Source: Regnicoccus frigidus (GTDB lineage: Bacteria > Cyanobacteriota > Cyanobacteriia > PCC-6307 > Cyanobiaceae). From it: a stretch of 64,000 nucleotides of DNA. A program made the translations under genes and the position numbers. Shown one piece after another: positions 26,241 through 34,995 of this stretch (its first letter is position 1; every line of letters begins with the position of its first letter). The notes under the pieces are model-generated. The model searched no databases. It saw only the letters and a list, made by a program, of their open reading frames with translations, and was not told the DNA's origin. The stretch is taken from NCBI GenBank assembly GCA_025194985.1, contig JAOANE010000031.1, forward strand, positions 1 to 64,000. The letters are read 5' to 3'.

Positions 26241-27122
26241 ATGAGCGCCGATCCCAACCCGGCCCCATCCAGCACGGGTCGCCAGTGCGAGGAGTGGCTG
26301 CCGGCAGGCGACTACGAGGACATCCTGTTTGAGCTGAGCCGGCAGGCCGGCATCGCCCGGATCACGATCAACCGCCCGGCCAAGCGCAACGCCTTCCGCC
26401 CCCGCACCGTTCAGGAGCTCTGCGACGCTTTCTCGCGCGTGCGCGACAACCCAGCCATCGGTGTGGTGCTGTTCACCGGTGCTGGGCCGGCCGCCGATGG
26501 CGGCTACGCCTTCTGCTCCGGCGGTGACCAGAGCGTGCGCGGCGATGGCGGCTATCTCGATAGCTCCGGCCTGCCCCGCCTCAACGTGCTGGATCTGCAG
26601 CGATTGATCCGATCACTGCCGAAGGTGGTGATTGCCCTGGTGGCTGGCTACGCGATCGGTGGCGGCCAGGTGCTGCACCTGCTCTGTGACCTCAGCCTGG
26701 CGGCCGAGAACGCCGTCTTCGGCCAGAGCGGCCCGCGGGTGGGCAGCTTCGACGGCGGCTTCGGGGCGAGTTATCTGGCCCGCGTGGTGGGGCAGCGCAA
26801 GGCCCGGGAGATCTGGTTCCTTGGCCGCCAGTACAACGCCGAGGAGGCGCTGGCCATGGGTCTGGTCAACGCGGTGGTGCCGCTGGCCGAGCTGGAGGCC
26901 GAAGGGGTGCGCTGGGCCCGCGACGTGCTGCGCCAGAGCCCAACGGCGATCCGCTGCCTCAAGGCCGCTTTCAATGCCGAAACCGACGGCATGGCGGGCT
27001 TGCAGGAACTGGCCGGTCAGGCCACCCATCTCTTCTACCGAACAGCCGAAGCCCAGGAGGGTCGCGATGCCTTTCTGCAAAAAAGGGATCCGGATTTCTC
27101 CGATCAAGCCTGGCTGCCCTGA
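26241..27122 (+). CDS. menB: 1,4-dihydroxy-2-naphthoyl-CoA synthase
   Basis: A crotonase-fold enzyme of 293 residues that closes the second ring of O-succinylbenzoyl-CoA. The oxyanion-hole segment FCSGGDQSVRG, the IGGGQVLHLLCDLSLAAE block and the SFDGGFGASYLARVVG segment are strongly MenB-like; the Gly of the second block at a position where other crotonases carry Glu fits MenB enzymes. The ATG at 26241 was chosen because upstream in-frame codons overlap the end of menD with no family similarity. menD-menB form an evident operon for phylloquinone synthesis. Confidence 0.95.
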   Translation: MSADPNPAPSSTGRQCEEWLPAGDYEDILFELSRQAGIARITINRPAKRNAFRPRTVQELCDAFSRVRDNPAIGVVLFTGAGPAADGGYAFCSGGDQSVRGDGGYLDSSGLPRLNVLDLQRLIRSLPKVVIALVAGYAIGGGQVLHLLCDLSLAAENAVFGQSGPRVGSFDGGFGASYLARVVGQRKAREIWFLGRQYNAEEALAMGLVNAVVPLAELEAEGVRWARDVLRQSPTAIRCLKAAFNAETDGMAGLQELAGQATHLFYRTAEAQEGRDAFLQKRDPDFSDQAWLP

Positions 27123-27187
27123 GGCAACGTCAGCTGGTGGACATTTCCAGGAGACCAGGGATTGATTAATCTCAAGACCTACCGGAT

Positions 27188-27790
27188 TTGATTGTTTCTG
27201 TGCTGGCCGCCCGGTTCGCCTCCCTGCTCACCTGCGGTTTGCTTGTCGTTGCACCGGCTTCTGCAGAAGCTGCCAGCCGACTGAAATGGACCTTGTCCAG
27301 CCCCGCCCCGTCGAGCCCGCTCACTCCTAGCCCAGCCCTACCCAGCCCAGCGCCCACCAGCTCCCTGGTGCTCTTCCGCGCCCAGCGCCAGCTGTTGGTC
27401 CTTGAAAACGGTCGGGAACTGCGCCGCTTTCCGGTGGCCGTGGGAATGCCCGGCTGGGAAACACCCCTCGGTCGCTTTGAGGTGATCGAAATGCGTGCCA
27501 ACCCAGAGTGGGAGCACCCGGCCACCGGCCAGGTGGTGCCGGCGGGACCGAATAACCCCCTGGGCAGCCGCTGGATCGGGTTTTTGCGGGATTGCCAGGG
27601 ACGCAGTGGTTTCAACGGCCAGCAACACCTGGAGGTGAAGGGCTGCGTGACCGTCGGATTCCATGGCACACCGCAGCGGGTCAGCGTCGGCCAGGCCGTG
27701 TCCCACGGTTGTGTGCGCCTGCTCGATGAGAACGTGCAAGACCTCTTCCAATTGGTCGAAGTGGGAACGATGGTGACGGTCCTGCCCTGA
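27188..27790 (+). CDS. L,D-transpeptidase (YkuD domain), exported
   Basis: A 200-residue protein with an N-terminal hydrophobic signal (VLAARFASLLTCGLLVVAPASA), a Pro/Ser-rich linker with the near-repeat SPALPSPAP, then a YkuD domain. The catalytic signature is complete: HGTP followed by SHGCVR with Cys175. L,D-transpeptidases form 3-3 peptidoglycan cross-links or attach proteins to the wall. The start codon is a TTG at 27188; an internal GTG a few codons later would also preserve the signal peptide. It sits between menB and glgA, 65 and 60 bp away, on the same strand. Confidence 0.9.
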   Translation: MIVSVLAARFASLLTCGLLVVAPASAEAASRLKWTLSSPAPSSPLTPSPALPSPAPTSSLVLFRAQRQLLVLENGRELRRFPVAVGMPGWETPLGRFEVIEMRANPEWEHPATGQVVPAGPNNPLGSRWIGFLRDCQGRSGFNGQQHLEVKGCVTVGFHGTPQRVSVGQAVSHGCVRLLDENVQDLFQLVEVGTMVTVLP

Positions 27791-27850
27791 CAAGACCGCT
27801 GGCTGCGCGTATGGCTCCCCGTAGAGTTCGGCCCACCTGAGCAACCTCCC

Positions 27851-29365
27851 ATGCGCGTGCTGTTTGCCGCCGCCGAGTGCGCTCCGATGGTCAAGGTCGG
27901 GGGCATGGGCGATGTGGTGGGTGCCCTGCCGCCAGCCCTCGCTGCCCTCGGCCATGACGTCCGGCTGATCCTGCCGGGCTACGGCAAACTCTGGAGCCAG
28001 TTGCCGATCCCGCCAGAGCCCATCTGGCGCGGTCGGGCCATGGACAACGACTTTGCAATCTACGAAACGCGCCACCCCAGCCACGGCTTGCCGCTTTATC
28101 TGGTTGGCCATCCGGTCTTCAATCCAGAGCGCATTTACGGCGGCGACGACGAAGATTGGCGCTTCACCTTCTTCGCCAACGCCAGCGCCGAATTCTGCTG
28201 GAACCACTGGAAGCCAGAGGTGCTGCACTGCCATGACTGGCATACGGGCATGTTGCCTGCCTGGATGCACCAGGACCCGGAGATCAGCACCGTCTTCACG
28301 ATCCACAACCTGCAATACCAGGGGCCCTGGCGTTGGAAGCTGGAGCGCATGACCTGGTGCCCCTGGTACATGCAGGGGGACAGCACCATGGCGGTGGCGC
28401 TGATCTATGCCGACCGGATCAATGCCGTCTCGCCCACCTATGCCCAGGAGATCCGCACACCGGACTACGGCGAAGGACTCGATGGCTTGCTGAACTTCCT
28501 GAGCGGCAAGTTGCGGGGCATCCTCAACGGCATCGACACCAAGGACTGGGATCCCGCCAGCGACAGCACCCTGCCGGCCCGTTTTTCGGCCAGTAACCTC
28601 GCCCCCCGGGCGGGCAACAAGGCGATCCTGCAGGAGCGGATGGGCCTGAGCGCCAATCCCGGCAGCTTCTTGATGGGGATGGTCACCCGCCTGGTCGACC
28701 AGAAGGGCGTGGATCTGCTGCTACAGGTGGCGGAGCGCGTCCTGGCCTACACCGACAGCCAGATCGTCGTGCTGGGCACCGGTGATCGCGGCTACGAAGC
28801 GGGCCTGTGGCAGATGGCCTCCCGCCACCCAGGCCGTTTTTCCGTCTTCCTCACCTACGACGACCTGCTGGCGCGGCTGATCTACGCCGGCGCCGACGTG
28901 TTCCTGATGCCCAGCCGCTTTGAACCCTGCGGAATCAGCCAGCTGTTGGCGATGCGCTACGGCTGCATCCCGGTGGTCCGCAACGTCGGGGGGCTGGTGG
29001 ACACCGTGACTCCACACTCCCCGGCCGGGCACAGCGGCACCGGCTTCTGCTTCGATCGTTACGAGCCGATCGATTTCTACACCGCGATTGTGCGGGCCTG
29101 GGAAGCCTGGCGGCATCCCCAAAGCTGGCAGGAGCTGCAGCAGCGGGCCATGGCCTTCGACAGCAGCTGGCAGCGTTCCGCCCTGGCCTACGACGCCCTG
29201 TACAAGGACGTGCGCGGCGTGAAAGAAGCAACCCCGTCAGCGGCCGAGATCGAGGAGCTCTCCCGGGGCCAATCCGACGATCCGAGTCTGCTGGGCAGCC
29301 CTCCGGCAACCAACCCGCCAGCCAGGAACCCCCTGGCCCAGTTGCTGCGCCGTGGGCCTGGCTGA
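27851..29365 (+). CDS. glgA: Glycogen synthase (ADP-glucose)
   Basis: A GT5 glycosyltransferase of 504 residues that extends alpha-1,4-glucan from ADP-glucose. The N-terminal ADP-glucose motif KVGGMGDV begins at Lys15 (the common form is KxGGL; Met here is a mild variant). The retaining-enzyme block around PSRFEPCGISQL is present near residue 355, followed by GCIPVVRNVGGLVDTV. The C-terminal tail beyond residue 475 is Pro/Ala/Asn-rich and not conserved. The downstream membrane-protein gene follows eight bases after the stop (or overlaps it if an upstream GTG is used). Confidence 0.95.
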   Translation: MRVLFAAAECAPMVKVGGMGDVVGALPPALAALGHDVRLILPGYGKLWSQLPIPPEPIWRGRAMDNDFAIYETRHPSHGLPLYLVGHPVFNPERIYGGDDEDWRFTFFANASAEFCWNHWKPEVLHCHDWHTGMLPAWMHQDPEISTVFTIHNLQYQGPWRWKLERMTWCPWYMQGDSTMAVALIYADRINAVSPTYAQEIRTPDYGEGLDGLLNFLSGKLRGILNGIDTKDWDPASDSTLPARFSASNLAPRAGNKAILQERMGLSANPGSFLMGMVTRLVDQKGVDLLLQVAERVLAYTDSQIVVLGTGDRGYEAGLWQMASRHPGRFSVFLTYDDLLARLIYAGADVFLMPSRFEPCGISQLLAMRYGCIPVVRNVGGLVDTVTPHSPAGHSGTGFCFDRYEPIDFYTAIVRAWEAWRHPQSWQELQQRAMAFDSSWQRSALAYDALYKDVRGVKEATPSAAEIEELSRGQSDDPSLLGSPPATNPPARNPLAQLLRRGPG

Positions 29366-29372
29366 GCAAACG

Positions 29373-30167
29373 ATGGACCGAGGTCCGGATCGCAGTGGCC
29401 GTGACCTGCCGGCGCCCTATCGCAACCCCTGGTCCTTGCTGGCCAGGGATTTGCGGGCTGTCGGGGCCAGCCTTCGCCTCAAAGCCCAGGAGATCTGGCG
29501 GCGCAACGCTGAAGGTGATCTGGCCATGCCGGGCCTCTGGCCCCGGCGCCTCGCCGCCTGGTTCTGGCCGTTGGTGCTGCTCCTGCTGATGTGCGCCACG
29601 GTGCTGGTGCTGCGGATCGCACGACCGGGGGGCTCCATCGAGCCTCTGGTCCAGCCGCTACCGGCTCCACAGACGGCAGCAGCAGCCGAGTCAGAAGCTG
29701 ATGCTGGGCCCTCTGACAGCCGTCGATCCGGCCTGAACAACCCATCTGACCTCATCAACCCGTCGGGTCCGACCAATCCAGACGCCGAGCAGACCACTGA
29801 ACAGACCACCGGCCAGACCGCTGAGCAATCGGCGCAGCCGCTGATCTCGCCCCCAGCTGCCTTGAAGATCGATCCGCTGCTGGCCCTGCTGGCCGATCTC
29901 GACCCCCAGGGACTGATCGTCACAGCGAAGCCGTGGCCCGCTGCGGGGAGGCTGGAGCTTGCGCTCAACGAAGGGTTCACCAGCCTCTCTGGCGAGCAGC
30001 GCCGGCAACGGGCGGAACTCTGGCTCGAACGATCCATGGACCTGGGCTACGACAGGCTGGAACTGGGCGACCCAGAGGGGCGAAGCCTGGGACGAACCGC
30101 CCTTGTGGGACAAGGCATGATCATGCTCGAAACACCTGAAACGACCGAAAGCGATGCGGCTAGGTGA
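29373..30167 (+). CDS. Single-span membrane protein of unknown function between glgA and murF
   Basis: About 264 residues from the ATG at 29373 (GTG at 29352 is possible). A basic N-terminus (NPWSLLARDLRAVGASLRLK) leads to one membrane helix (LAAWFWPLVLLLLMCATVLVL), then a low-complexity stretch rich in Gln, Thr, Glu and Pro (tandem EQTTxQT units near residues 143-160), then a globular C-terminal region (IDPLLALLADLDPQGLI to the end). Topology suggests a small cytoplasmic part and a C-terminal domain on the far side of the membrane. It overlaps the murF start by 14 bases, so it may be tied to wall synthesis, but no family is recognised. Confidence 0.72.
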   Translation: MDRGPDRSGRDLPAPYRNPWSLLARDLRAVGASLRLKAQEIWRRNAEGDLAMPGLWPRRLAAWFWPLVLLLLMCATVLVLRIARPGGSIEPLVQPLPAPQTAAAAESEADAGPSDSRRSGLNNPSDLINPSGPTNPDAEQTTEQTTGQTAEQSAQPLISPPAALKIDPLLALLADLDPQGLIVTAKPWPAAGRLELALNEGFTSLSGEQRRQRAELWLERSMDLGYDRLELGDPEGRSLGRTALVGQGMIMLETPETTESDAAR

Positions 30168-31536
30168 GCTCGAAAGCCTCTGGGGTGCTCCGATCGGCGT
30201 GGAGCGGCCCAACCTCGAAGCCGAGCTGGGGCCGGTCTGCACCGACAGCCGCAGCCTGGCAGTCGGCCATTGCTTTGTTCCCCTGGTGGGGGATCGCTTC
30301 GATGGCCACACCTTCCTGGTCGAGGCGCAGCGGCTTGGGGCCCAGGCCGCCCTGGTGGAGCGGCGCCAGCTCCAGAAGCTGCCGGCCGGACTGCTGGCCT
30401 GGGTCGTTGACGACACCCTGGTGGCCTACCAGCAGCTGGCCTGCCTCTGGCGGCGGAGTCTGGCCATCCCCGTGCTGGCGGTGACCGGTTCGGCCGGCAA
30501 AACCACCACCCGCGAACTGTTGCGGGCTGCCCTGGAACCACTTGGGCCGGTGCTGGCCAGCCGCGGCAACGAGAACAATGATGTGGGAGTGCCGGCCACC
30601 CTGCTGCGAGCTGGGGCGGAGCATCGCGCCGTGGTGCTGGAGATGGGCATGCGCGGGCTCGGTGAAATCGAGCGGCTCTCCCGCTGCGCTGAACCCGATG
30701 TGGTGGTGATCACCAACATCGGCAGCGCCCACATCGGCAGGCTGGGCAGCCGTGAGGCGATCTCGCGGGCGAAGTGCGAAATCACCGCGGCGATGCGGCC
30801 CGGTGGGCTGGTGGTGATCCCGGCCGGCGATCCCCTGCTTGAGCAGGCTCTCGCCCAGTCGTGGAGCGGTGCTGTGCGGCGTGTGGCCCTTGCTGGTGAC
30901 CCGCCAGCCCAGGCCACTGGCACCGCCGCCCTGCCCCCTGCCGACTGGACAGGTGCCCTCACCCCGGCAGGCCTGGTCTGCAACGGCGAGACCTACGACC
31001 TGCCGCTGGAGGGGGCGCACAACGCCCGCAATCTGCTGCTGGCCCTGGCGGTGGCAGACCACCTGGGCGTTCCTCCGGTAGCTCTGCGACACCTGAGCCC
31101 GTCCTTGCCAGGCGGGCGCAGCGGGCGCCTGCATATCGCCGGGATCACCCTGCTCGATGAGACCTACAACGCCTCACCTGAAGCGGTGGTGGCCGCCCTG
31201 CACCTGCTGGCCGGCCAGAGAGGACGCCGCTTCGCCGTGCTGGGAACGATGCGCGAACTCGGCGCCCACAGCCTCGCCCTGCACCAGGAGATCGGAGCGC
31301 TGGCCGCCGAACTGGGCCTCGATGGCCTGGTGATCGTCGATGATGGGGACGACGGCGAGGCCATGGAGCGCGGTGCAGCCAACCTTCCCAGGCAGGTTCG
31401 GGTGGCCACGCCCGAGCAGGCCCTCGACCCGCTGCTGCAATGGCTCAGCCCAGGTGATCAACTGTTGCTCAAGGCCAGCCGGGGCGTGGCCCTGGAGCGC
31501 CTGATCCCCCTGCTTGAAGCCAACTTCCCAACGTGA
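30154..31536 (+). CDS. murF: UDP-N-acetylmuramoyl-tripeptide--D-alanyl-D-alanine ligase
   Basis: A Mur ligase of 460 residues that adds D-Ala-D-Ala to the peptidoglycan precursor in the cytoplasm. The P-loop GSAGKTTT has Lys116; the conserved GNENNDVGVP and EMGMRGLGEI segments, DETYNASPE in the C-terminal domain, and NIGSAHIG are all MurF-like. The ATG lies inside the end of the preceding membrane-protein gene (14-nt overlap). It ends convergently with glmU; the two stops are within a 12-bp palindrome CGGCCTAGGCCG (31537-31548). Confidence 0.95.
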   Translation: MRLGELESLWGAPIGVERPNLEAELGPVCTDSRSLAVGHCFVPLVGDRFDGHTFLVEAQRLGAQAALVERRQLQKLPAGLLAWVVDDTLVAYQQLACLWRRSLAIPVLAVTGSAGKTTTRELLRAALEPLGPVLASRGNENNDVGVPATLLRAGAEHRAVVLEMGMRGLGEIERLSRCAEPDVVVITNIGSAHIGRLGSREAISRAKCEITAAMRPGGLVVIPAGDPLLEQALAQSWSGAVRRVALAGDPPAQATGTAALPPADWTGALTPAGLVCNGETYDLPLEGAHNARNLLLALAVADHLGVPPVALRHLSPSLPGGRSGRLHIAGITLLDETYNASPEAVVAALHLLAGQRGRRFAVLGTMRELGAHSLALHQEIGALAAELGLDGLVIVDDGDDGEAMERGAANLPRQVRVATPEQALDPLLQWLSPGDQLLLKASRGVALERLIPLLEANFPT

Positions 31537-31540
31537 CGGC

Positions 31541-32893
31541 CTAGGCCGCAGGACCAGGCCAGTCGGCTTTGATCCGCTGGGGGGTGCGGCTGAGCGCCAG
31601 GGCCCCATCCGGTACGTCGCGGGTGAGGGTGGAGCCTGCTCCCACCGTCACATTCGATCCCAGCTTGATCGGGGCGACCAGCACAGAATTGGCCCCTGTC
31701 TTGCTGCCCGCGCCGATCACGGTGCGGTGCTTGCGCACGCCGTCGTAGTTGGCGGTGATCGTGCCGGCCCCCACATTGACCCCCGCTCCGAGCTCGGTAT
31801 CACCGATGTAGCTGAGGTGGTTCACCTTGCAGCCCGCCGCCAGGTGGCTCTGTTTGATCTCCACGAAGTTGCCCACCCGGCAGTCGGCTCCCAGTTCCGC
31901 GCCAGGGCGCAGCTGGGCATAGGGGCCGATCACACAGCCATCGGCCACCACAGCGTCGCGCAGCACCGAATAGAGCACCTCAACGCCGTCCCCGAGTCGG
32001 ACGTTCTCCAGCAGGCTGCCTGGCCCCAGTCGGGAACCGGCTCCGATTTGGCAATCGCCACGCAGGTGGGTCTGCGGTTCAACCAACACGTCACGCCCAA
32101 AGCGACAGCCATCGCTGAGGCTGCAGCTGGCCGGATCGGCAAAGCTCACGCCTTCGGCCATCCAGTGGCGCCGCAGCCGGTCCTGCAGCACCGCCTCACA
32201 CTGGGCCAGCTGAATCCGGTCGTTGATGCCGGCGATCTCGCCCGGATCGGCCACCTCCAGGTGCTCGGCTGGATCGAGCAGGGCAACGGTATCGGTAAGA
32301 TAGACCTCGCCTTGGTCGTTGTTGGCCTCAAGATCGGGAAGTACCGCCGCCAATCGGCTCCAGTTGAAGCAGTAGATGCCGCCGTTGATCAGGTCATTGG
32401 TGCGTTGCGACTCGTTGCAGTCGCGATGTTCGACGATCGCGCTGAGCAGCCCATCGCCGTCGCTGAACACCCGGCCGTAGCCCGTGGGGTCGTCGAGGCG
32501 AGCCGTGAGCAGGGTGACGGCGGCCCCGTTGCTGCGGTGCTGCTCAAGCAGGGCTTCGAGGGTGGAAGGCCTGAGCAGGGGCACATCGCCATTGAGCACA
32601 AGCAGTTCGCCACTGAAACCGCTGAGTGGTCCGAGCAGTTGCTGGACGGCGTGGCCCGTGCCGTTCTGGGGCTGTTGGCGCACAAATTCGAGGCCGGGGT
32701 ATCCAGCCAGGGACGCCTCCACCCGCTCGGCCTGATGGCCCAGGATCAGCAGGCGGCGATCGGGCGCAAGGCTCTCGCAGCAGCCGAGAACCCGCTCCAG
32801 CAGGCTGACCCCGGCCAGCTCCTGCAGCACCTTCGGCCGATCACTCTTCATTCGGGTGCCCTTTCCGGCAGCCAGAACAGCAACGGCGAGCAT
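31541..32893 (-). CDS. glmU: Bifunctional N-acetylglucosamine-1-phosphate uridyltransferase/glucosamine-1-phosphate acetyltransferase
   Basis: A 450-residue bifunctional enzyme making UDP-GlcNAc for peptidoglycan and LPS. The N-terminal Rossmann pyrophosphorylase domain begins LAAGKGTRMKSDRPK (residues 7-21), and NGDVPLL and NGGIYCFNW are present. The C-terminal half is a left-handed beta-helix of hexapeptide repeats (for example GPYAQLRPGAELG) with the acetyltransferase residues around NFVEIKQSHLAAGCKVNHLSYIGD-type sequence. Length is normal. It is followed on the same strand direction by no gene; murF converges on it. Confidence 0.95.
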   Translation of the reverse strand: MLAVAVLAAGKGTRMKSDRPKVLQELAGVSLLERVLGCCESLAPDRRLLILGHQAERVEASLAGYPGLEFVRQQPQNGTGHAVQQLLGPLSGFSGELLVLNGDVPLLRPSTLEALLEQHRSNGAAVTLLTARLDDPTGYGRVFSDGDGLLSAIVEHRDCNESQRTNDLINGGIYCFNWSRLAAVLPDLEANNDQGEVYLTDTVALLDPAEHLEVADPGEIAGINDRIQLAQCEAVLQDRLRRHWMAEGVSFADPASCSLSDGCRFGRDVLVEPQTHLRGDCQIGAGSRLGPGSLLENVRLGDGVEVLYSVLRDAVVADGCVIGPYAQLRPGAELGADCRVGNFVEIKQSHLAAGCKVNHLSYIGDTELGAGVNVGAGTITANYDGVRKHRTVIGAGSKTGANSVLVAPIKLGSNVTVGAGSTLTRDVPDGALALSRTPQRIKADWPGPAA

Positions 32894-32963
32894 GGAAAGC
32901 CTGGGAAATCTGGGCGGAATCTACCGGCCCTCGCCCCCGCCCCCGGCCTGGCGCCAGTCCGGA

Positions 32964-34304
32964 TCAGGCCTGCAGCCGAGCCAGATCGTCCCAGAAGCCC
33001 GGGTAGGACACCGCCGCCGCTTCGCTTCCCTGCAGCAGGGTGGACCCCACGGCAATCTGAGCCGCCACCGCCAGGCTCATCGCCACCCGGTGGTCGCTCT
33101 CACTGTCAACCTCGGCGCCACGCAGACCTTGACCGCCCTCGATCGTCAGGCCGTCAGGGGTTTCCTCAAGGCGAGCACCCATGGCCAGGAGCTGGCGGGC
33201 CATCACCGCCAGCCGATCGGTTTCCTTGATCCGCAATTCGGCCGCATCACCGACACGGCTGATGCCCTCGGCGCAACAGGCCGCCACCGCCAGCACCGGA
33301 ATCTCATCGACCAGACGGGGAATCAGATCGCCAGCGATCGTGAAGGGGCGCAGGGGCCCATGGCGCGCCCTCAAATCGCCGACCGGCTCACCGGCCACCT
33401 CGCGCAGGTTGAAGCGCTCGATCGAGGCACCCATCTGCTCAAGCACGTCAAGGATGCCGGTCCGCGTCGGGTTAAGCCCAACGTTCTCCAGCGTGATCTC
33501 GGCGCCGGGGGTGATCGCGGCGGCCACCAACCAGAAGGCCGCCGAGCTGATGTCGCCGGGCACCACCACCGGGCGGCCATGGAGCTGGGCGCCGGGATGG
33601 ACCGTGACATGACGACCGGAGTCGCCGCCGATGGCGAGATCGGCACCGAAGGCCTGCAACATCCGCTCGCTGTGGTCGCGGGAGCGGGCCGGCTCGATCA
33701 CGGTGGTGTTCCCCCTGGCGGTCAGGGCCGCCAGCAGGATCGCCGACTTCACCTGGGCCGAGGCGATCGGCGTGCCGATCACAGCCCCATGCAGGTCTTG
33801 CCCCTCAATGGCCAGGGGGGCCAGGTTGCCGGCGCAGCGGCCACGAATCGAAGCCCCCATCAGCGCCAGCGGCTGGCCCACCCGTCGCATCGGCCGGCGC
33901 CGCAGCGAGCGATCGCCGTCGAGCACGAAGTGGCGGCCAACGCGGCCCGCCAGCAGGCCCAGCATCAGTCGCATCGTCGTGCCGGAGTTACCGCAATCGA
34001 GCACAGACTCCGGCTCCTGCAGGCCATCGAGGCCAACACCCTCCACCCGCACGGTTTGGCCCGCCACGATCGGGCTCACGCCCACCCCCATCGCCCGCAG
34101 GCAAGCCGCCGTGCTGAGCGGATCTTCGGCGGGCAGCAGGCCCTCGATCGCGGTCTCGCCGATGGCGATCGCCCCGAACAGCAGGGCACGGTGCGAGATC
34201 GATTTGTCACCCGGTACCCTCACGATCCCGCGCAGGCTGGCCGCCCCCCGATCACCGAGCACCCGGGCTCCCGCATGAAGGCTTCCGGCGGCGGCAACGG
34301 CCAT
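32964..34304 (-). CDS. aroA: 3-phosphoshikimate 1-carboxyvinyltransferase (EPSP synthase)
   Basis: A 446-residue enzyme of the shikimate pathway that transfers enolpyruvate from PEP to shikimate-3-phosphate. The substrate-binding PGDKSISHRA (Lys34) and CGNSGTTMRL motifs and the DGDRSLRRRPM loop are clear. The ATG at 34304 is preferred; the frame is open further upstream to 34490, but that part overlaps upp and has no family similarity. The active-site segment has Ala where class II, glyphosate-tolerant enzymes vary, but I cannot assign class I or II firmly from reading alone. upp lies 25 bp upstream on the same strand. Confidence 0.94.
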   Translation of the reverse strand: MAVAAAGSLHAGARVLGDRGAASLRGIVRVPGDKSISHRALLFGAIAIGETAIEGLLPAEDPLSTAACLRAMGVGVSPIVAGQTVRVEGVGLDGLQEPESVLDCGNSGTTMRLMLGLLAGRVGRHFVLDGDRSLRRRPMRRVGQPLALMGASIRGRCAGNLAPLAIEGQDLHGAVIGTPIASAQVKSAILLAALTARGNTTVIEPARSRDHSERMLQAFGADLAIGGDSGRHVTVHPGAQLHGRPVVVPGDISSAAFWLVAAAITPGAEITLENVGLNPTRTGILDVLEQMGASIERFNLREVAGEPVGDLRARHGPLRPFTIAGDLIPRLVDEIPVLAVAACCAEGISRVGDAAELRIKETDRLAVMARQLLAMGARLEETPDGLTIEGGQGLRGAEVDSESDHRVAMSLAVAAQIAVGSTLLQGSEAAAVSYPGFWDDLARLQA

Positions 34305-34329
34305 AGAGCCACAGGCAAGGGCCTGGATC

Positions 34330-34995
34330 TTAAATCTGGGGCTGCTGGGAACCGAAGAGGCGGTCGCCGGCATCGCCCAGGCCCGGCACGATCCGAAAGG
34401 CGTCGTCGAGCTCGGCGTCGATGCAGGCGCTGTAGATGGTGAGCTGGGGAAAACGCTCCCCCAGAGTCTTGAGGCCGGGGCTGGCCACAATCGCCGTGAT
34501 CACCCGCAGACGATCGCCGCCCACACCGAGTGCTTCTAGCTTTTCCAGCACCTGGATCAAGCTGCCGGCCGTGGCCAACATCGGGTCGAACACCAGCACG
34601 CCCACCTGGGGGCCAATGCTGGAAGGCAGTGTGTCGAGGTAGCAGCGGGCGATGCCGCTGACCTCATCGCGCACCAGACCCACATGGGCCACCCGGGCGG
34701 TGGGAAGCACTGTCTGGGCTCCTTGCCAGAGGCCCAGACCTGCCCGCAGGATCGGTACCGCCAGCAGAGGGATGGTTCCATCCACCACGGTTCCCTCGGC
34801 AGGGGCCAGGGGAGTCTGCACTGTGACAGGACGGTGGGGCAACCAATCCCTGAGCGCCTCGTAGGTGAGCCAGCGGCCCAGTTCGGCCATGGCACTGGCG
34901 AACAGGGCCGGTGGGGTGGCTTCATCGCGCAGCACGGTAAGCCAGTGGGTGATCAGGGGATGGGGTGGCACCACCACCCGCAGGGACATGCTCAT
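34330..34995 (-). CDS. upp: Uracil phosphoribosyltransferase-like protein
   Basis: A 221-residue protein of the UPRTase family, converting uracil and PRPP to UMP (pyrimidine salvage). Visible features: the start RVVVPPHPLITHWLTVLRD, the PILRAGLGLWQGAQ block, the PRPP-binding segment VLVFDPMLATAGS, and the C-terminal ACIDAELDD. The phosphoribosyl-binding loop is usually DPMLATGGS; here one Gly is Ala, a feature that could matter for activity. The ATG at 34995 overlaps head-to-head with the start of the pentapeptide-repeat gene on the other strand. Confidence 0.9.
   Translation of the reverse strand: MSMSLRVVVPPHPLITHWLTVLRDEATPPALFASAMAELGRWLTYEALRDWLPHRPVTVQTPLAPAEGTVVDGTIPLLAVPILRAGLGLWQGAQTVLPTARVAHVGLVRDEVSGIARCYLDTLPSSIGPQVGVLVFDPMLATAGSLIQVLEKLEALGVGGDRLRVITAIVASPGLKTLGERFPQLTIYSACIDAELDDAFRIVPGLGDAGDRLFGSQQPQI

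Noticed and set aside
32305..34442. Long plus-strand frames opposite glmU and aroA
   Set aside because: Mirror frames of high-GC genes with His/Gln/Arg-rich composition and no domains.
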